Of a stretch of DNA of 10,593 nucleotides, positions 1-9,159 are shown piece after piece. The stretch's first letter is position 1, and every line of letters starts with the position of its first letter. Source of the stretch: Erysipelotrichia bacterium (GTDB taxonomy: Bacteria; Bacillota_I; Bacilli_A; Erysipelotrichales; Erysipelotrichaceae); assembly GCA_009929095.1 (NCBI GenBank), contig SABF01000038.1, positions 1 to 10,593 on the forward strand, written 5' to 3'. A program made the translations under genes and the position numbers. Under the pieces are notes generated by a model that worked only from the letters and a program-made list of their open reading frames with translations, was not told the DNA's origin and ran no database searches.

Positions 1-235
<235 letters not shown>

Positions 236-296
236 AAGGAGAAAGATGTACGAAAGACGTTTGAGAAATTTCACGTTCGCTAATTCCTGGTCAGTT

Positions 297-325
297 TTGA
301 GAGATCACCGAGAGGTGGTACTCAA
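297..325 (+). promoter_or_regulatory. boxB-like hairpin upstream of boxA
   Basis: TTGAG (297-301) pairs with CTCAA (321-325). Above a small internal loop, ATCACC (304-309) pairs with GGTGGT (314-319), with one G-U pair, closed by a GAGA tetraloop (310-313). Its place one base before boxA matches the boxB-boxA order of rRNA antitermination (nut-like) sites. Its base also overlaps the outer end of the long 23S processing stem, so the two structures cannot fully form together. The role is inferred from position. Confidence 0.5.
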
Positions 326-361
326 TTGTTCTTTGAAAACTGAATAACAGATAGAAAGACA
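325..361 (+). other. 5' arm of the 23S precursor processing stem
   Basis: Bases 325-350 pair with 3454-3479 in an unbroken 26-bp helix with only three G-U pairs (329, 332, 333); 334-350 is a perfect 17-bp complement of 3454-3470. After a 2-nt bulge (3452-3453), 351-361 continues pairing with 3440-3451, with one bulged A (3445). The helix joins the two sides of 23S and is the expected substrate for RNase III-type cleavage of the 30S precursor. Its outer part is formed by boxA itself. Confidence 0.85.
327..340 (+). promoter_or_regulatory. rrn boxA antitermination element
   Basis: TGTTCTTTGAAAAC is very close to the Bacillus rrn boxA (TGCTCTTTGAAAAC), the RNA element bound by NusB/NusE (S10) to keep polymerase from terminating in the untranslated rRNA operon. 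It sits in the 16S-23S spacer, where a second boxA is normally found, and lies inside the 5' arm of the 23S processing stem. Confidence 0.8.
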
Positions 362-376
362 ACAGATAGTCTTTCT
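353..376 (+). other. Local hairpin competing with the 23S processing stem
   Basis: AGAAAGAC (353-360) and GTCTTTCT (369-376) form a perfect 8-bp stem with an 8-nt loop. Bases 353-360 are the same ones that pair with 3441-3449 in the long-range stem, so this hairpin could form first, while 23S is still being transcribed, and be displaced later. The structure is seen in the sequence; the switching role is inference. Confidence 0.6.
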
Positions 377-452
377 GAAAAGTTGTGATAACGAAGATTA
401 ACAGAATCTGTAATAAATACAGATGACAGTTAACAGTTCTCAAGAAAGAAAT

Positions 453-479
453 CCATACATAGTAAATCTCAATGTATGG
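453..479 (+). other. Hairpin immediately upstream of 23S
   Basis: CCATACAT (453-460) pairs perfectly with ATGTATGG (472-479) across an 11-nt loop, ending three bases before helix 1 of 23S (482-490 with 3371-3379). A flanking 6-bp pairing, GTTCTC (436-441) with GAGAAC (3382-3387), would place this hairpin as a side branch next to the mature 23S ends. It is probably part of precursor folding and end processing. Confidence 0.55.
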
Positions 480-483
480 TTGT

Positions 484-3378
<2,895 letters not shown>

Positions 3379-3490
3379 CGCGAGAACGAAACAAACAATC
3401 GTTAAGAAAGCCCACGACTTTAAAGAAAGACGAAACAAATGTCTATTCTATTACTGTTATTCAGTTTTCAGGGAGCAATCTCTCTGAGTT
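3379..3490 (+). other. 23S-5S spacer
   Basis: This spacer of about 112 nt has no tRNA gene. Its main content is the 3' arm of the processing stem (3440-3479). The part between 23S and that arm (3388-3439) is purine- and A-rich with no structure I can support. Confidence 0.85.
3440..3479 (+). other. 3' arm of the 23S precursor processing stem
   Basis: This arm pairs with 325-361 upstream of 23S; CTGTTATTCAGTTTTCA (3454-3470) is the exact complement of 334-350. It also contains the complement of the boxA core, so the folded precursor buries boxA in duplex RNA. It ends about 10 nt before 5S, so cleavage here would separate 23S from 5S. Confidence 0.85.
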
Positions 3491-3607
3491 GATCCGGTGA
3501 CTATTCCGGAGTGGTCACACCTGTTCCCATCCCGAACACAGAAGTTAAGCACTCCAGGGGCTGAGATAGCTATGCTTGCCATAGTAAACCACGCTCGCCG
3601 CCGGTTC
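3491..3607 (+). rRNA. rrf: 5S ribosomal RNA
   Basis: The highly conserved core is clear: GGTCACACCTGTTCCCAT (3513-3530) and CCGAACACAGAAGTTAAGC (3532-3550). Helix II pairs GGAGTG (3508-3513) with CACTCC (3550-3555), and helix I pairs CCGGTG (3494-3499) with CGCCGG (3599-3604). TTGAT (3489-3493) could extend helix I with ATCAA (3608-3612), so the ends are approximate. The length of about 115-117 nt is normal. The helix IV/loop E half is unusual, with no GAGAGTAGG-type strand; see findings. Confidence 0.93.
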
Positions 3608-3610
3608 ATC

Positions 3611-3643
3611 AAGGGTATTCCTTCATTGGGATGCCTTTTTTTT
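3611..3643 (+). terminator. Rho-independent terminator of the rRNA operon
   Basis: GGTATTCC (3614-3621) pairs with GGGATGCC (3628-3635), using two U-G pairs, around a 6-nt loop. Flanking AAG/TTT pairs extend the stem, and a run of eight T follows (3636-3643). It lies four bases after the 5S end and closes the rRNA transcription unit. Confidence 0.85.
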
Positions 3644-3664
3644 GATCCTGTGTATTCATTTAAA

Positions 3665-3693
3665 CAGATATCCAGCACTGGATTCTGTATAAT
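3665..3693 (+). promoter_or_regulatory. Probable sigma-A promoter of the tsaE operon
   Basis: A perfect -10 box TATAAT lies at 3688-3693. At the ideal 17-bp spacing the -35 position (3665-3670) reads CAGATA, only 3 of 6 matches to TTGACA. TG directly precedes the -10, one base off the extended -10 consensus. Transcription would start near 3700 and leave a leader of only about 12 nt before tsaE. Its place between the rRNA terminator and the first gene supports the call; the weak -35 limits it. Confidence 0.6.
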
Positions 3694-3711
3694 ATCAAGG
3701 CGAGGAAAAAT

Positions 3712-4164
3712 ATGAAAGAACTGAAAATCAATACCTCTTCAATGGAAGAGACCTGGAAACTTGGTGAAAAAATCGGATCGAGCGTGAAGCCTAATATGGT
3801 AATTCTGCTGGACGGAGATTTAGGTGCCGGGAAGACAACACTGACACAGGGAATTGCCAAAGGACTTGGCATTTCAAAGAATGTAACCAGTCCTACATTT
3901 AACATTCTGAAGATTTATGAAGGAAGAATGCCTTTGTATCATATTGATGCCTATCGTCTTGAAGGCCTTCATCAGGATTTGGGATTTGATGAATTTCTTG
4001 ATGATGACGGACTGACGGTGATTGAATGGTCTCAGTATGTGCCTTCTCTGATTCCGGAAGAATTTCTTTTTATCTCGATTCATCTTCTTGAAGCTGATCA
4101 GAGAGAGTTTGATATGCAGGCAAAGGGTGCAGTTTATGAAAAACTGCTGGAGGAATTGAAATGA
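3712..4164 (+). CDS. tsaE: tRNA t6A biosynthesis ATPase TsaE
   Basis: TsaE (YjeE/YdiB family) is the small cytoplasmic ATPase that binds the TsaB-TsaD dimer and drives cycles of t6A37 formation on tRNAs reading ANN codons. The 150-residue length is normal. Visible motifs are the Walker A loop GDLGAGKTT (35-43), the switch-like TSPTF (59-63), the HIDAYRL strand (77-83), LGFDEFL (90-96) and the EW pair (105-106). GAGGA (3702-3706) sits five bases before the ATG, which fixes the start. The stop codon overlaps the tsaB start (ATGA). As first gene after the rRNA terminator it probably heads the operon. The equivalent B. subtilis gene, ydiB, also opens a tsaE-tsaB-rimI-tsaD run. Nothing in it looks damaged. 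Confidence 0.96.
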   Translation: MKELKINTSSMEETWKLGEKIGSSVKPNMVILLDGDLGAGKTTLTQGIAKGLGISKNVTSPTFNILKIYEGRMPLYHIDAYRLEGLHQDLGFDEFLDDDGLTVIEWSQYVPSLIPEEFLFISIHLLEADQREFDMQAKGAVYEKLLEELK

Positions 4165-4766
4165 TCACATTATGTATGGATACCAGTTCGAAATATCTTG
4201 CAATCGGTCTGATAAAAGATGATAAGCTGATTCAGAAAGTGCAGGAATCCTGTTGGAAAAGACAGTCAGAAGAACTGTTTCCAAAGCTTCAGATGATCAT
4301 GGAAGCTGCTGATCTGCAGCCGGAAAATATAGATCGCATAGTGATTACAAAAGGACCGGGAAGTTATACCGGTGTCCGCATCGCTATGACAGTTTCCAAA
4401 GTATTCTGTGCTATGAAGAATCTTCCTCTTTATACAATCAGTACCCTGCAGCTGTATGCAGGCATGGCTGAGCATTGCCGCGTGCTGCTGGATGCAAGAG
4501 GCGGAAGGGCATATACTGCAGTCTATGACAAAGCAGTGCTGAACGGAGAAGAATCAGTTCTCTCATGCGAAGAGATACTGAAAGAGATCAGGCCTGAGAC
4601 AGTGATTGCCGGAGACGGACATCTGGTAGGCCGGGAAGACTTTTGGCCGGATCTTTGCGAAAATTTCCTGATTCTGAAAGATCAGTGGCAGCTGGCGGAC
4701 AATGTTCACCTGGTTGTTCCGGAATATCTTAAGACGGCAGAGTCATATATGCCGAAGGCAAAATGA
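4161..4766 (+). CDS. tsaB: tRNA t6A biosynthesis protein TsaB
   Basis: TsaB (YeaZ/YdiC) is an ASKHA-fold paralogue of TsaD that does not catalyse but dimerises with TsaD and docks TsaE. It starts with the family strand LCMDTSS (4-10) and carries the signature KGPGSYTGVRIA (64-75). RQSEELFP (34-41) stands where relatives usually have an HSE-type motif, with Gln in place of His; this is not expected to matter in a non-catalytic subunit. At 201 residues it is slightly short (relatives often have about 220-235) because the C-terminal part is compact; MPKAK at the end is a normal finish. GGAGGA (4149-4154) six bases before the ATG gives strong initiation inside the end of tsaE. Its own stop overlaps the rimI start by four bases. 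Confidence 0.95.
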   Translation: MITLCMDTSSKYLAIGLIKDDKLIQKVQESCWKRQSEELFPKLQMIMEAADLQPENIDRIVITKGPGSYTGVRIAMTVSKVFCAMKNLPLYTISTLQLYAGMAEHCRVLLDARGGRAYTAVYDKAVLNGEESVLSCEEILKEIRPETVIAGDGHLVGREDFWPDLCENFLILKDQWQLADNVHLVVPEYLKTAESYMPKAK

Positions 4767-5230
4767 TCCGGACAATGATCCAGCAGGACATGGATCAGGT
4801 ACTGAACATTGAAACTGCACAGTTTACTTCGCCATGGCCGGAAAAAGAGTTCTTGTATGAGCTTTATGAGAATCCATTTGCTCATCTGCTTGTTGAGGAA
4901 AGAAATGGAATCATTGCCGGGTATTGCGACTGGTGGATGATGTATGATCAGGCACAGATCGCCAACCTGGCAGTTGCACCGGAATTTCTGCGGCAGCATA
5001 TTGCCGATGATCTGATGAAGCGGATAGTCCATGACGCAGTCGCTTCAAACTGCGAGAACCTGAGTCTTGAAGTGCGGGTTTCGAATGATGCCGCGATTCG
5101 ACTGTATGAGAAACACGGATTTATCCGGGTCAATACCCGAAAGAATTATTACAGCGATCCATGTGAAGATGCTTATCTCATGGTGATGCCGCTTGGAGGA
5201 CTAGAAAATGACGAAGTTACTCGCAATTGA
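4763..5230 (+). CDS. rimI: RimI-type ribosomal protein/N-alpha acetyltransferase (GNAT)
   Basis: This is a GNAT-fold enzyme that moves acetyl from acetyl-CoA to a protein N-terminus; in E. coli the target is ribosomal protein S18. Family marks are FTSPW (21-25), the substrate strand NLAVAPEF (68-75), SLEVRVSNDAAIRLYEKHGF (101-120) and YYSDPCEDAYLM (129-140). Glu103 and Tyr115 match the catalytic Glu and Tyr of E. coli RimI. The acetyl-CoA pyrophosphate loop, normally (Q/R)xxGxG/A, reads LRQHIA (76-81), with His79 in place of the first Gly; see findings. The start overlaps tsaB's stop and has only a weak GAAGG site, so translational coupling is likely. Its 3' end overlaps tsaD by 23 bases in another frame. 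The target protein in this organism is unknown. Confidence 0.92.
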   Translation: MIRTMIQQDMDQVLNIETAQFTSPWPEKEFLYELYENPFAHLLVEERNGIIAGYCDWWMMYDQAQIANLAVAPEFLRQHIADDLMKRIVHDAVASNCENLSLEVRVSNDAAIRLYEKHGFIRVNTRKNYYSDPCEDAYLMVMPLGGLENDEVTRN

Positions 5231-6221
5231 ATCAAGCTGTGATGAAACAGCCTGTGCTGTAGTGGAAGATGGAACGAAAATTCTTTCGAATATTGTTTCC
5301 AGCCAGATTAATGTTCATACTCAGTATGGCGGAGTTGTGCCGGAAGTGGCCAGCCGCATTCATGTTGAAAATATTTCCACGGTAATAACGGAAGCGCTGA
5401 AAAAAGCAGAAACTGATATGGAAGATATTGCGGCAATTGCCTATACGCAGGGACCTGGGCTGATCGGATCGCTTCATGTCGGTGTACAGGCTGCCAAGAC
5501 ATTGGCCTGGGAATTTCATAAGCCGCTGATTCCCATTCATCATATTACCGGCCATATCTATGCAAATCATTTTGTAAGCGAACTGGAGTTTCCGCTGATG
5601 GCACTGGTTGTCTCAGGCGGTCATACTCAGCTTGTTTGGATGGAAAACGACTGGGACTTCAAAGTGCTTGGTACTACCAGAGATGATGCAATTGGTGAAG
5701 CATATGACAAAGTCGCAAGAGTACTCGGACTTGGCTATCCAGGCGGACCGGTCGTAGACAGAATGGCTAAAAATGGCAAGCCGCATTATAAACTGCCGAT
5801 TCCTAAGACTGCCAATCCTTATGACTTCTCATTCTCCGGCCTGAAGACGGCTGTTCTGCAGCTCGCCGCCAGAGAAGAAAAGATGGGCAATCCGATTGTA
5901 CCGGAAGATATCTGCTATGCATTTCAGGAAACAGCCCTTGGATCAATGGTTGATAAAACGATCGCTGCTGTAAAAGAATATCAGCCGAAGATGATTGTGC
6001 TCGCAGGCGGTGTTGCAGCAAATTCAAGACTGCGTGCTTTAATGAGTGAACGAATGGAGCAGATTCCTGAAACTAAACTTGTCATTCCGCCAATGTACTG
6101 CTGTACAGACAATGCGGCAATGATCGGAGCTGCTGGATATGCTGCATTTAAGCATCAGTGCTTTGGCGGATTTGATGCGGCGGCAGATCCGGGTTTGACA
6201 ATGCCTGGTGAATTAAAGTAA
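5208..6221 (+). CDS. tsaD: tRNA N6-adenosine threonylcarbamoyltransferase TsaD
   Basis: TsaD (Gcp/YgjD, Kae1 family) is the catalytic subunit that transfers threonylcarbamoyl from threonylcarbamoyl-AMP to A37 of ANN-decoding tRNAs in the cytoplasm. The ASKHA fold begins with LLAIESSCDETA (4-15). GGVVPEVASR (41-50) and the metal-binding HITGHIYA (112-119, ligands His112 and His116) follow, then SGGHTQL (136-142), the GEAYDKVAR segment (163-171), FSFSGLKTA and TDNAAMIG (300-307, third metal ligand Asp301). The 337-residue length is typical and all key residues are present. GGAGGA (5195-5200) seven bases before the ATG sets the start inside rimI. The 40-nt gap to rex has no terminator. TsaC, which makes the threonylcarbamoyl-AMP substrate, is not in the window. 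Confidence 0.98.
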   Translation: MTKLLAIESSCDETACAVVEDGTKILSNIVSSQINVHTQYGGVVPEVASRIHVENISTVITEALKKAETDMEDIAAIAYTQGPGLIGSLHVGVQAAKTLAWEFHKPLIPIHHITGHIYANHFVSELEFPLMALVVSGGHTQLVWMENDWDFKVLGTTRDDAIGEAYDKVARVLGLGYPGGPVVDRMAKNGKPHYKLPIPKTANPYDFSFSGLKTAVLQLAAREEKMGNPIVPEDICYAFQETALGSMVDKTIAAVKEYQPKMIVLAGGVAANSRLRALMSERMEQIPETKLVIPPMYCCTDNAAMIGAAGYAAFKHQCFGGFDAAADPGLTMPGELK

Positions 6222-6261
6222 GATTTTCACAAGACCGTAAGGTTCTGTATGAGGTGGGCAG

Positions 6262-6888
6262 ATGGAAGAAAATGCAAGAGCAGTACCAAAAGCGACGTTG
6301 CACCGCTACCCGGTGTATCTAAAAGCACTCAGGAAACTGAAAGAAAACGGAACGAATCGTATCATGTCACGCGAACTGGCAGATTATGTAGGCATCGAAT
6401 CTACGACGATCCGCCGGGACTTCAGTTTTTTGGGCAATCTGGGCAAACAGGGATATGGCTATAATGTTGATGACCTGATCAAGATTTTCTCGGAAGAACT
6501 CGGAATGAACTTCGATGAGAAAATTATTCTGGTCGGATGCGGAAATCTTGGCCGTGCTCTGCTGAATTACAATCACTGGAATCACGTTGTTGGTGAGATT
6601 GTATGCGCATTTGACCTTGAGCCTCAGACAGTCAGAGAAACCAATGTACCGGTATTTAATATCAATGATGTATCCAGACATATGCCGCATGGCTGTCGGA
6701 TTGCAATTCTTTGCATTTCCCAGCAGGTACAGGAGACTGTAAATCTGCTTGTGGAGAATGGCATTCAGGGATTTGTCAATTTTTCAACGGATCACTTTTC
6801 TGTTCCGGCCGGAGTTTCTGTCAAATCCATTGATGTCGTATCAAATATTCAGGAACTGGTCTTTGAGACTAATTCCAAGCATAAGTGA
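6262..6888 (+). CDS. rex: Redox-sensing transcriptional repressor Rex
   Basis: Rex is a dimeric repressor that binds DNA when NADH is low and lets go when NADH rises, controlling fermentation and respiration genes. An N-terminal winged helix spans about 12-77, with recognition segment SRELADYVGIESTTIRRDFS (36-55) and wing KQGYGYNV (62-69). The NAD-binding Rossmann fold follows with VGCGNLGRALLNY (91-103). The C-terminal helix IDVVSNIQELVF is the domain-swapped part of Rex dimers. The 208-residue length is typical. GAGGTGG (6251-6257) precedes the ATG by four bases. Rex also lies near the tsa genes in B. subtilis (ydiH). No convincing palindromic Rex operator is visible upstream, so self-control is not supported here. 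The tsaD-rex and rex-asnS gaps are 40 and 24 nt. Confidence 0.96.
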   Translation: MEENARAVPKATLHRYPVYLKALRKLKENGTNRIMSRELADYVGIESTTIRRDFSFLGNLGKQGYGYNVDDLIKIFSEELGMNFDEKIILVGCGNLGRALLNYNHWNHVVGEIVCAFDLEPQTVRETNVPVFNINDVSRHMPHGCRIAILCISQQVQETVNLLVENGIQGFVNFSTDHFSVPAGVSVKSIDVVSNIQELVFETNSKHK

Positions 6889-6912
6889 ATCTAATAGAAC
6901 GGGGAAGAAAAA

Positions 6913-8298
6913 ATGCTCACTGACATTACAGTACGTGAACTCTATGAGCTCACCAGAGAAGGAACAGAACTTGAAAAGGATCAGATTGAATATGTATCTC
7001 TGCAGGGGTGGATTCGCACCAACCGCTCCGGCAAGAATGTTAGTTTTATTGCGCTGAACGACGGCAGCTATTTTAAGAATGCTCAGCTGGTGTATGGCGC
7101 AGAACTCAGCAACTATGCAGAGGCATGCGCATGGCTGACCGGGACTGCCATCAGTGTAACCGGTCTCTATAAGGCAACGCCGGAAGCCAAGCAGCCATTT
7201 GAAATTCAGGTTACAGAAATGAATCTTGAAGGCAGCTGCGACAGCACCTATCCGCTGCAGAAGAAACGTCATTCCTTTGAATATCTGCGTGAAGTCGGAC
7301 ATCTGAGACCGCGCACAAATACATTCTCTGCGGTATTCAGAGTCAGAAGTGCACTGGCAATGGCGATCCATGAATTCTTTCAGGATCAGGGCTTTGTCTA
7401 TGTACATACCCCGCTGATTACTGGCAGTGACGCTGAAGGTGCCGGTGAAACCTTTACGGTTACTACCCGCAAGGACGATAACTATGAAAAGGACTTCTTT
7501 GGCAAGCATGCCAGCCTGACCGTTTCCGGTCAGCTTCAGGCAGAGGCATATGCTCTGGCGTTCCGTGACGTATATACATTCGGTCCGACATTCCGAGCAG
7601 AGAATTCCAATACCACTACGCATGCGGCTGAATTCTGGATGATTGAACCGGAAATGGCATTTGCGGATCTTTCCGATGATATGGATCTGATTGAAGACAT
7701 GGTCAAGTACTGCATTCAATATGCAGAAGACAACTGCCCGGAAGAGATGAAGTTCTTTGATGAATTTGTTGAAAAGGGACTCATTACGAAACTTGATGCA
7801 GTGAAGAATGCGGAATTCCGCAGAATGACTTACAGCGAGGGCATTGACCTTCTGAAGAAAGCCGATGTGGAATTTGAAAACAAGGATATTCAATGGGGTA
7901 TGGATCTCAATTCTGAGCATGAACGCTATCTGTGTGAAAAGATTGCCGGCGGGCCGCTGTTTCTCACGGACTATCCAAAAGACATCAAGTCGTTCTATAT
8001 GCGCATGAATGATGATAACCAAACCGTTGCTGCAGTAGACTGCCTGGTTCCGGGCATTGGCGAACTGGTCGGCGGAAGCCAGAGAGAAGAGCGTTTGGAC
8101 ATGCTGGAGAAGCGAATGACTGAACTCGGCATGGATCGCAGTCTTTATACATGGTATCTGGATCTGAGAAAATACGGCGGCTGCAAGCATGCCGGATTCG
8201 GACTGGGCTTTGAACGTCTGGTCATGTACATCACGGGCATGGAGAACATCCGCGACGTCATTCCTTTTGCAAGGACGCCGCGCAACCTGATGTTCTGA
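6913..8298 (+). CDS. asnS: Asparagine--tRNA ligase
   Basis: AsnRS is a class IIb synthetase that charges tRNA-Asn with asparagine using ATP. An N-terminal OB-fold (about 25-110, starting near [11 protein letters not shown]) binds the anticodon. The catalytic core carries motif 2, with [20 protein letters not shown] (224-243), and motif 3, [15 protein letters not shown] (428-442). The ending [12 protein letters not shown] (450-461) is the usual AsnRS C-terminus, with Ala where PRTP is more common. The motif 2 residue set and the C-terminus favour AsnRS over AspRS. At 461 residues it is complete. The site GGGGAAG (6901-6907) lies five bases before the ATG. It follows rex by 24 nt and precedes licD by 16 nt, so it is probably cotranscribed. 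Its tRNA is one of those bearing the t6A made by the upstream genes. Confidence 0.97.
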   Translation: MLTDITVRELYELTREGTELEKDQIEYVSLQGWIRTNRSGKNVSFIALNDGSYFKNAQLVYGAELSNYAEACAWLTGTAISVTGLYKATPEAKQPFEIQVTEMNLEGSCDSTYPLQKKRHSFEYLREVGHLRPRTNTFSAVFRVRSALAMAIHEFFQDQGFVYVHTPLITGSDAEGAGETFTVTTRKDDNYEKDFFGKHASLTVSGQLQAEAYALAFRDVYTFGPTFRAENSNTTTHAAEFWMIEPEMAFADLSDDMDLIEDMVKYCIQYAEDNCPEEMKFFDEFVEKGLITKLDAVKNAEFRRMTYSEGIDLLKKADVEFENKDIQWGMDLNSEHERYLCEKIAGGPLFLTDYPKDIKSFYMRMNDDNQTVAAVDCLVPGIGELVGGSQREERLDMLEKRMTELGMDRSLYTWYLDLRKYGGCKHAGFGLGFERLVMYITGMENIRDVIPFARTPRNLMF

Positions 8299-8314
8299 TT
8301 GAAATGAGGAGAGA

Positions 8315-9148
8315 ATGGAACAGTACATACTGAAAACCAATCCGGATGGCTCTGTCATCACGGTACATGATGTGCAGATGGTGCTTCTGGATATGCTTAA
8401 GGATATCGATGCCCTCTGCCAGAAGAATTCCATTCCCTATTTTTTGAATGGCGGTTCTGCTCTTGGCGCTGTCCGGCATGGAGGATTCATTCCCTGGGAT
8501 GACGATGCGGACATCTCCATGATGAAGGATGATTACTATCGGTTTCAGGAAGTGCTCAAGGATCAGCTGGATCCTGAGAAATACTGCTACCAATGCTGGG
8601 AAAGCGATGATCGCTACAATGTTCTGATTCCCGGCATGAAGATACGTCGGAAGGGCACCTATCTGAAAGAAGTGAATACGCTTCTGAGCAATCGCTGCAC
8701 CGGCTATGAAGGCTGTGACGGTATTTTTGTTGATGTCTTTGTTTATGATTATGTCACGCCGATGCGCTGGAAGGATCTGCCGCCAAGAATTGCGGATCAG
8801 CTGCTGATGGTCCCGGAGATTATCAGTGACAATCTGTTTCATCACAATGCCAGAGGGATTAAATCCCTGATTATCAAAAACGCAAGAGATTACGGCGAGC
8901 GATGCCGCCGAGAGAATTCCGAATATATCGGCTTCGATCTCACCTGGGTATGGAAGAGCCCTCTGCATCCTTTTATCTTCCGCTACGACGATATCTATCC
9001 GGTGCAGTATGTACCGTTTGAGGATACCAGACTGCCCATTGCGGCTAATCCTCATGAGTATCTGTGCACAGCGATTGCCCCCAGCTACATGACGCTGCCG
9101 CCGGAAGACAAACGAATGGCTAAGCATATCGTCGATATCCGCATCTAG
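8315..9148 (+). CDS. LicD-family phosphotransferase (putative)
   Basis: LicD proteins share a nucleotidyltransferase-like fold with fukutin/FKRP and transfer a phospho-alcohol (phosphocholine in Streptococcus and Haemophilus, polyol phosphate in eukaryotic relatives) from a CDP-linked donor to cell-surface sugars. The hallmark is NGGSALGAVRHGGFIPWDDD (45-64) running into AD (65-66), with acidic residues Asp62-Asp64 and Asp66 as likely metal ligands. The second family strand GIFVDVFVYD (136-145) has Asp140. The 277-residue length is normal, and there is no signal peptide or membrane segment, which fits cytoplasmic modification of a precursor glycan. GAGGAG (8306-8311) lies three bases before the ATG. 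No choline uptake or activation genes (licA, licB, licC) lie nearby, so the group transferred cannot be named. The family call is firm; the substrate is unknown. Confidence 0.88.
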   Translation: MEQYILKTNPDGSVITVHDVQMVLLDMLKDIDALCQKNSIPYFLNGGSALGAVRHGGFIPWDDDADISMMKDDYYRFQEVLKDQLDPEKYCYQCWESDDRYNVLIPGMKIRRKGTYLKEVNTLLSNRCTGYEGCDGIFVDVFVYDYVTPMRWKDLPPRIADQLLMVPEIISDNLFHHNARGIKSLIIKNARDYGERCRRENSEYIGFDLTWVWKSPLHPFIFRYDDIYPVQYVPFEDTRLPIAANPHEYLCTAIAPSYMTLPPEDKRMAKHIVDIRI

Positions 9149-9159
9149 AGGAGTCAATG

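Larger units (their letters stand above)
236..483 (+). other. 16S-23S internal transcribed spacer without tRNA genes
   Basis: This spacer of about 248 nt has no tRNA-Ile or tRNA-Ala: no cloverleaf and no GTTCRANYC T-loop box is visible. From 5' to 3' it holds a boxB-like hairpin (297-325), a boxA element (327-340), the 5' arm of a long 23S processing stem (325-361), a local hairpin that competes with that arm (353-376), and a hairpin just before 23S (453-479). The 9-nt direct repeat AACAGATAG occurs at 346-354 and 361-369. Confidence 0.9.

Noticed and set aside
236..483. tRNA genes in the 16S-23S spacer
   Set aside because: No T-loop GTTCRA sequence or cloverleaf pairing was found; the visible hairpins belong to antitermination and processing.
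5208..5230. Possible frameshift at the rimI/tsaD junction because the genes overlap by 23 bases
   Set aside because: Both proteins have complete family ends, and tsaD has its own strong GGAGGA site seven bases before ATG; this is an ordinary operon overlap.
6222..6261. Possible Rex operator upstream of rex (TTCACAA at 6226-6232)
   Set aside because: The half-site matches, but the opposite half (TTGTGAA four bases upstream) is absent, so it is not a convincing palindrome.
8260..8298. AsnRS C-terminal ARTPRN in place of the more common PRTP
   Set aside because: It is a single conservative-looking change outside motifs 2 and 3 in an otherwise complete enzyme; not enough to call a functional difference.
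6841..8433. Minus-strand open frame of about 530 codons opposite asnS
   Set aside because: It lies wholly over asnS and its edges. asnS has a full set of AsnRS motifs, while the antisense translation shows no domain, and no ribosome-binding site or promoter was evident. It is a by-product of codon use in the true gene.
8258..9157. Minus-strand open frame of about 299 codons opposite the LicD gene
   Set aside because: It mirrors licD almost exactly and its translation has no recognisable domain; the plus-strand frame carries the LicD motifs.
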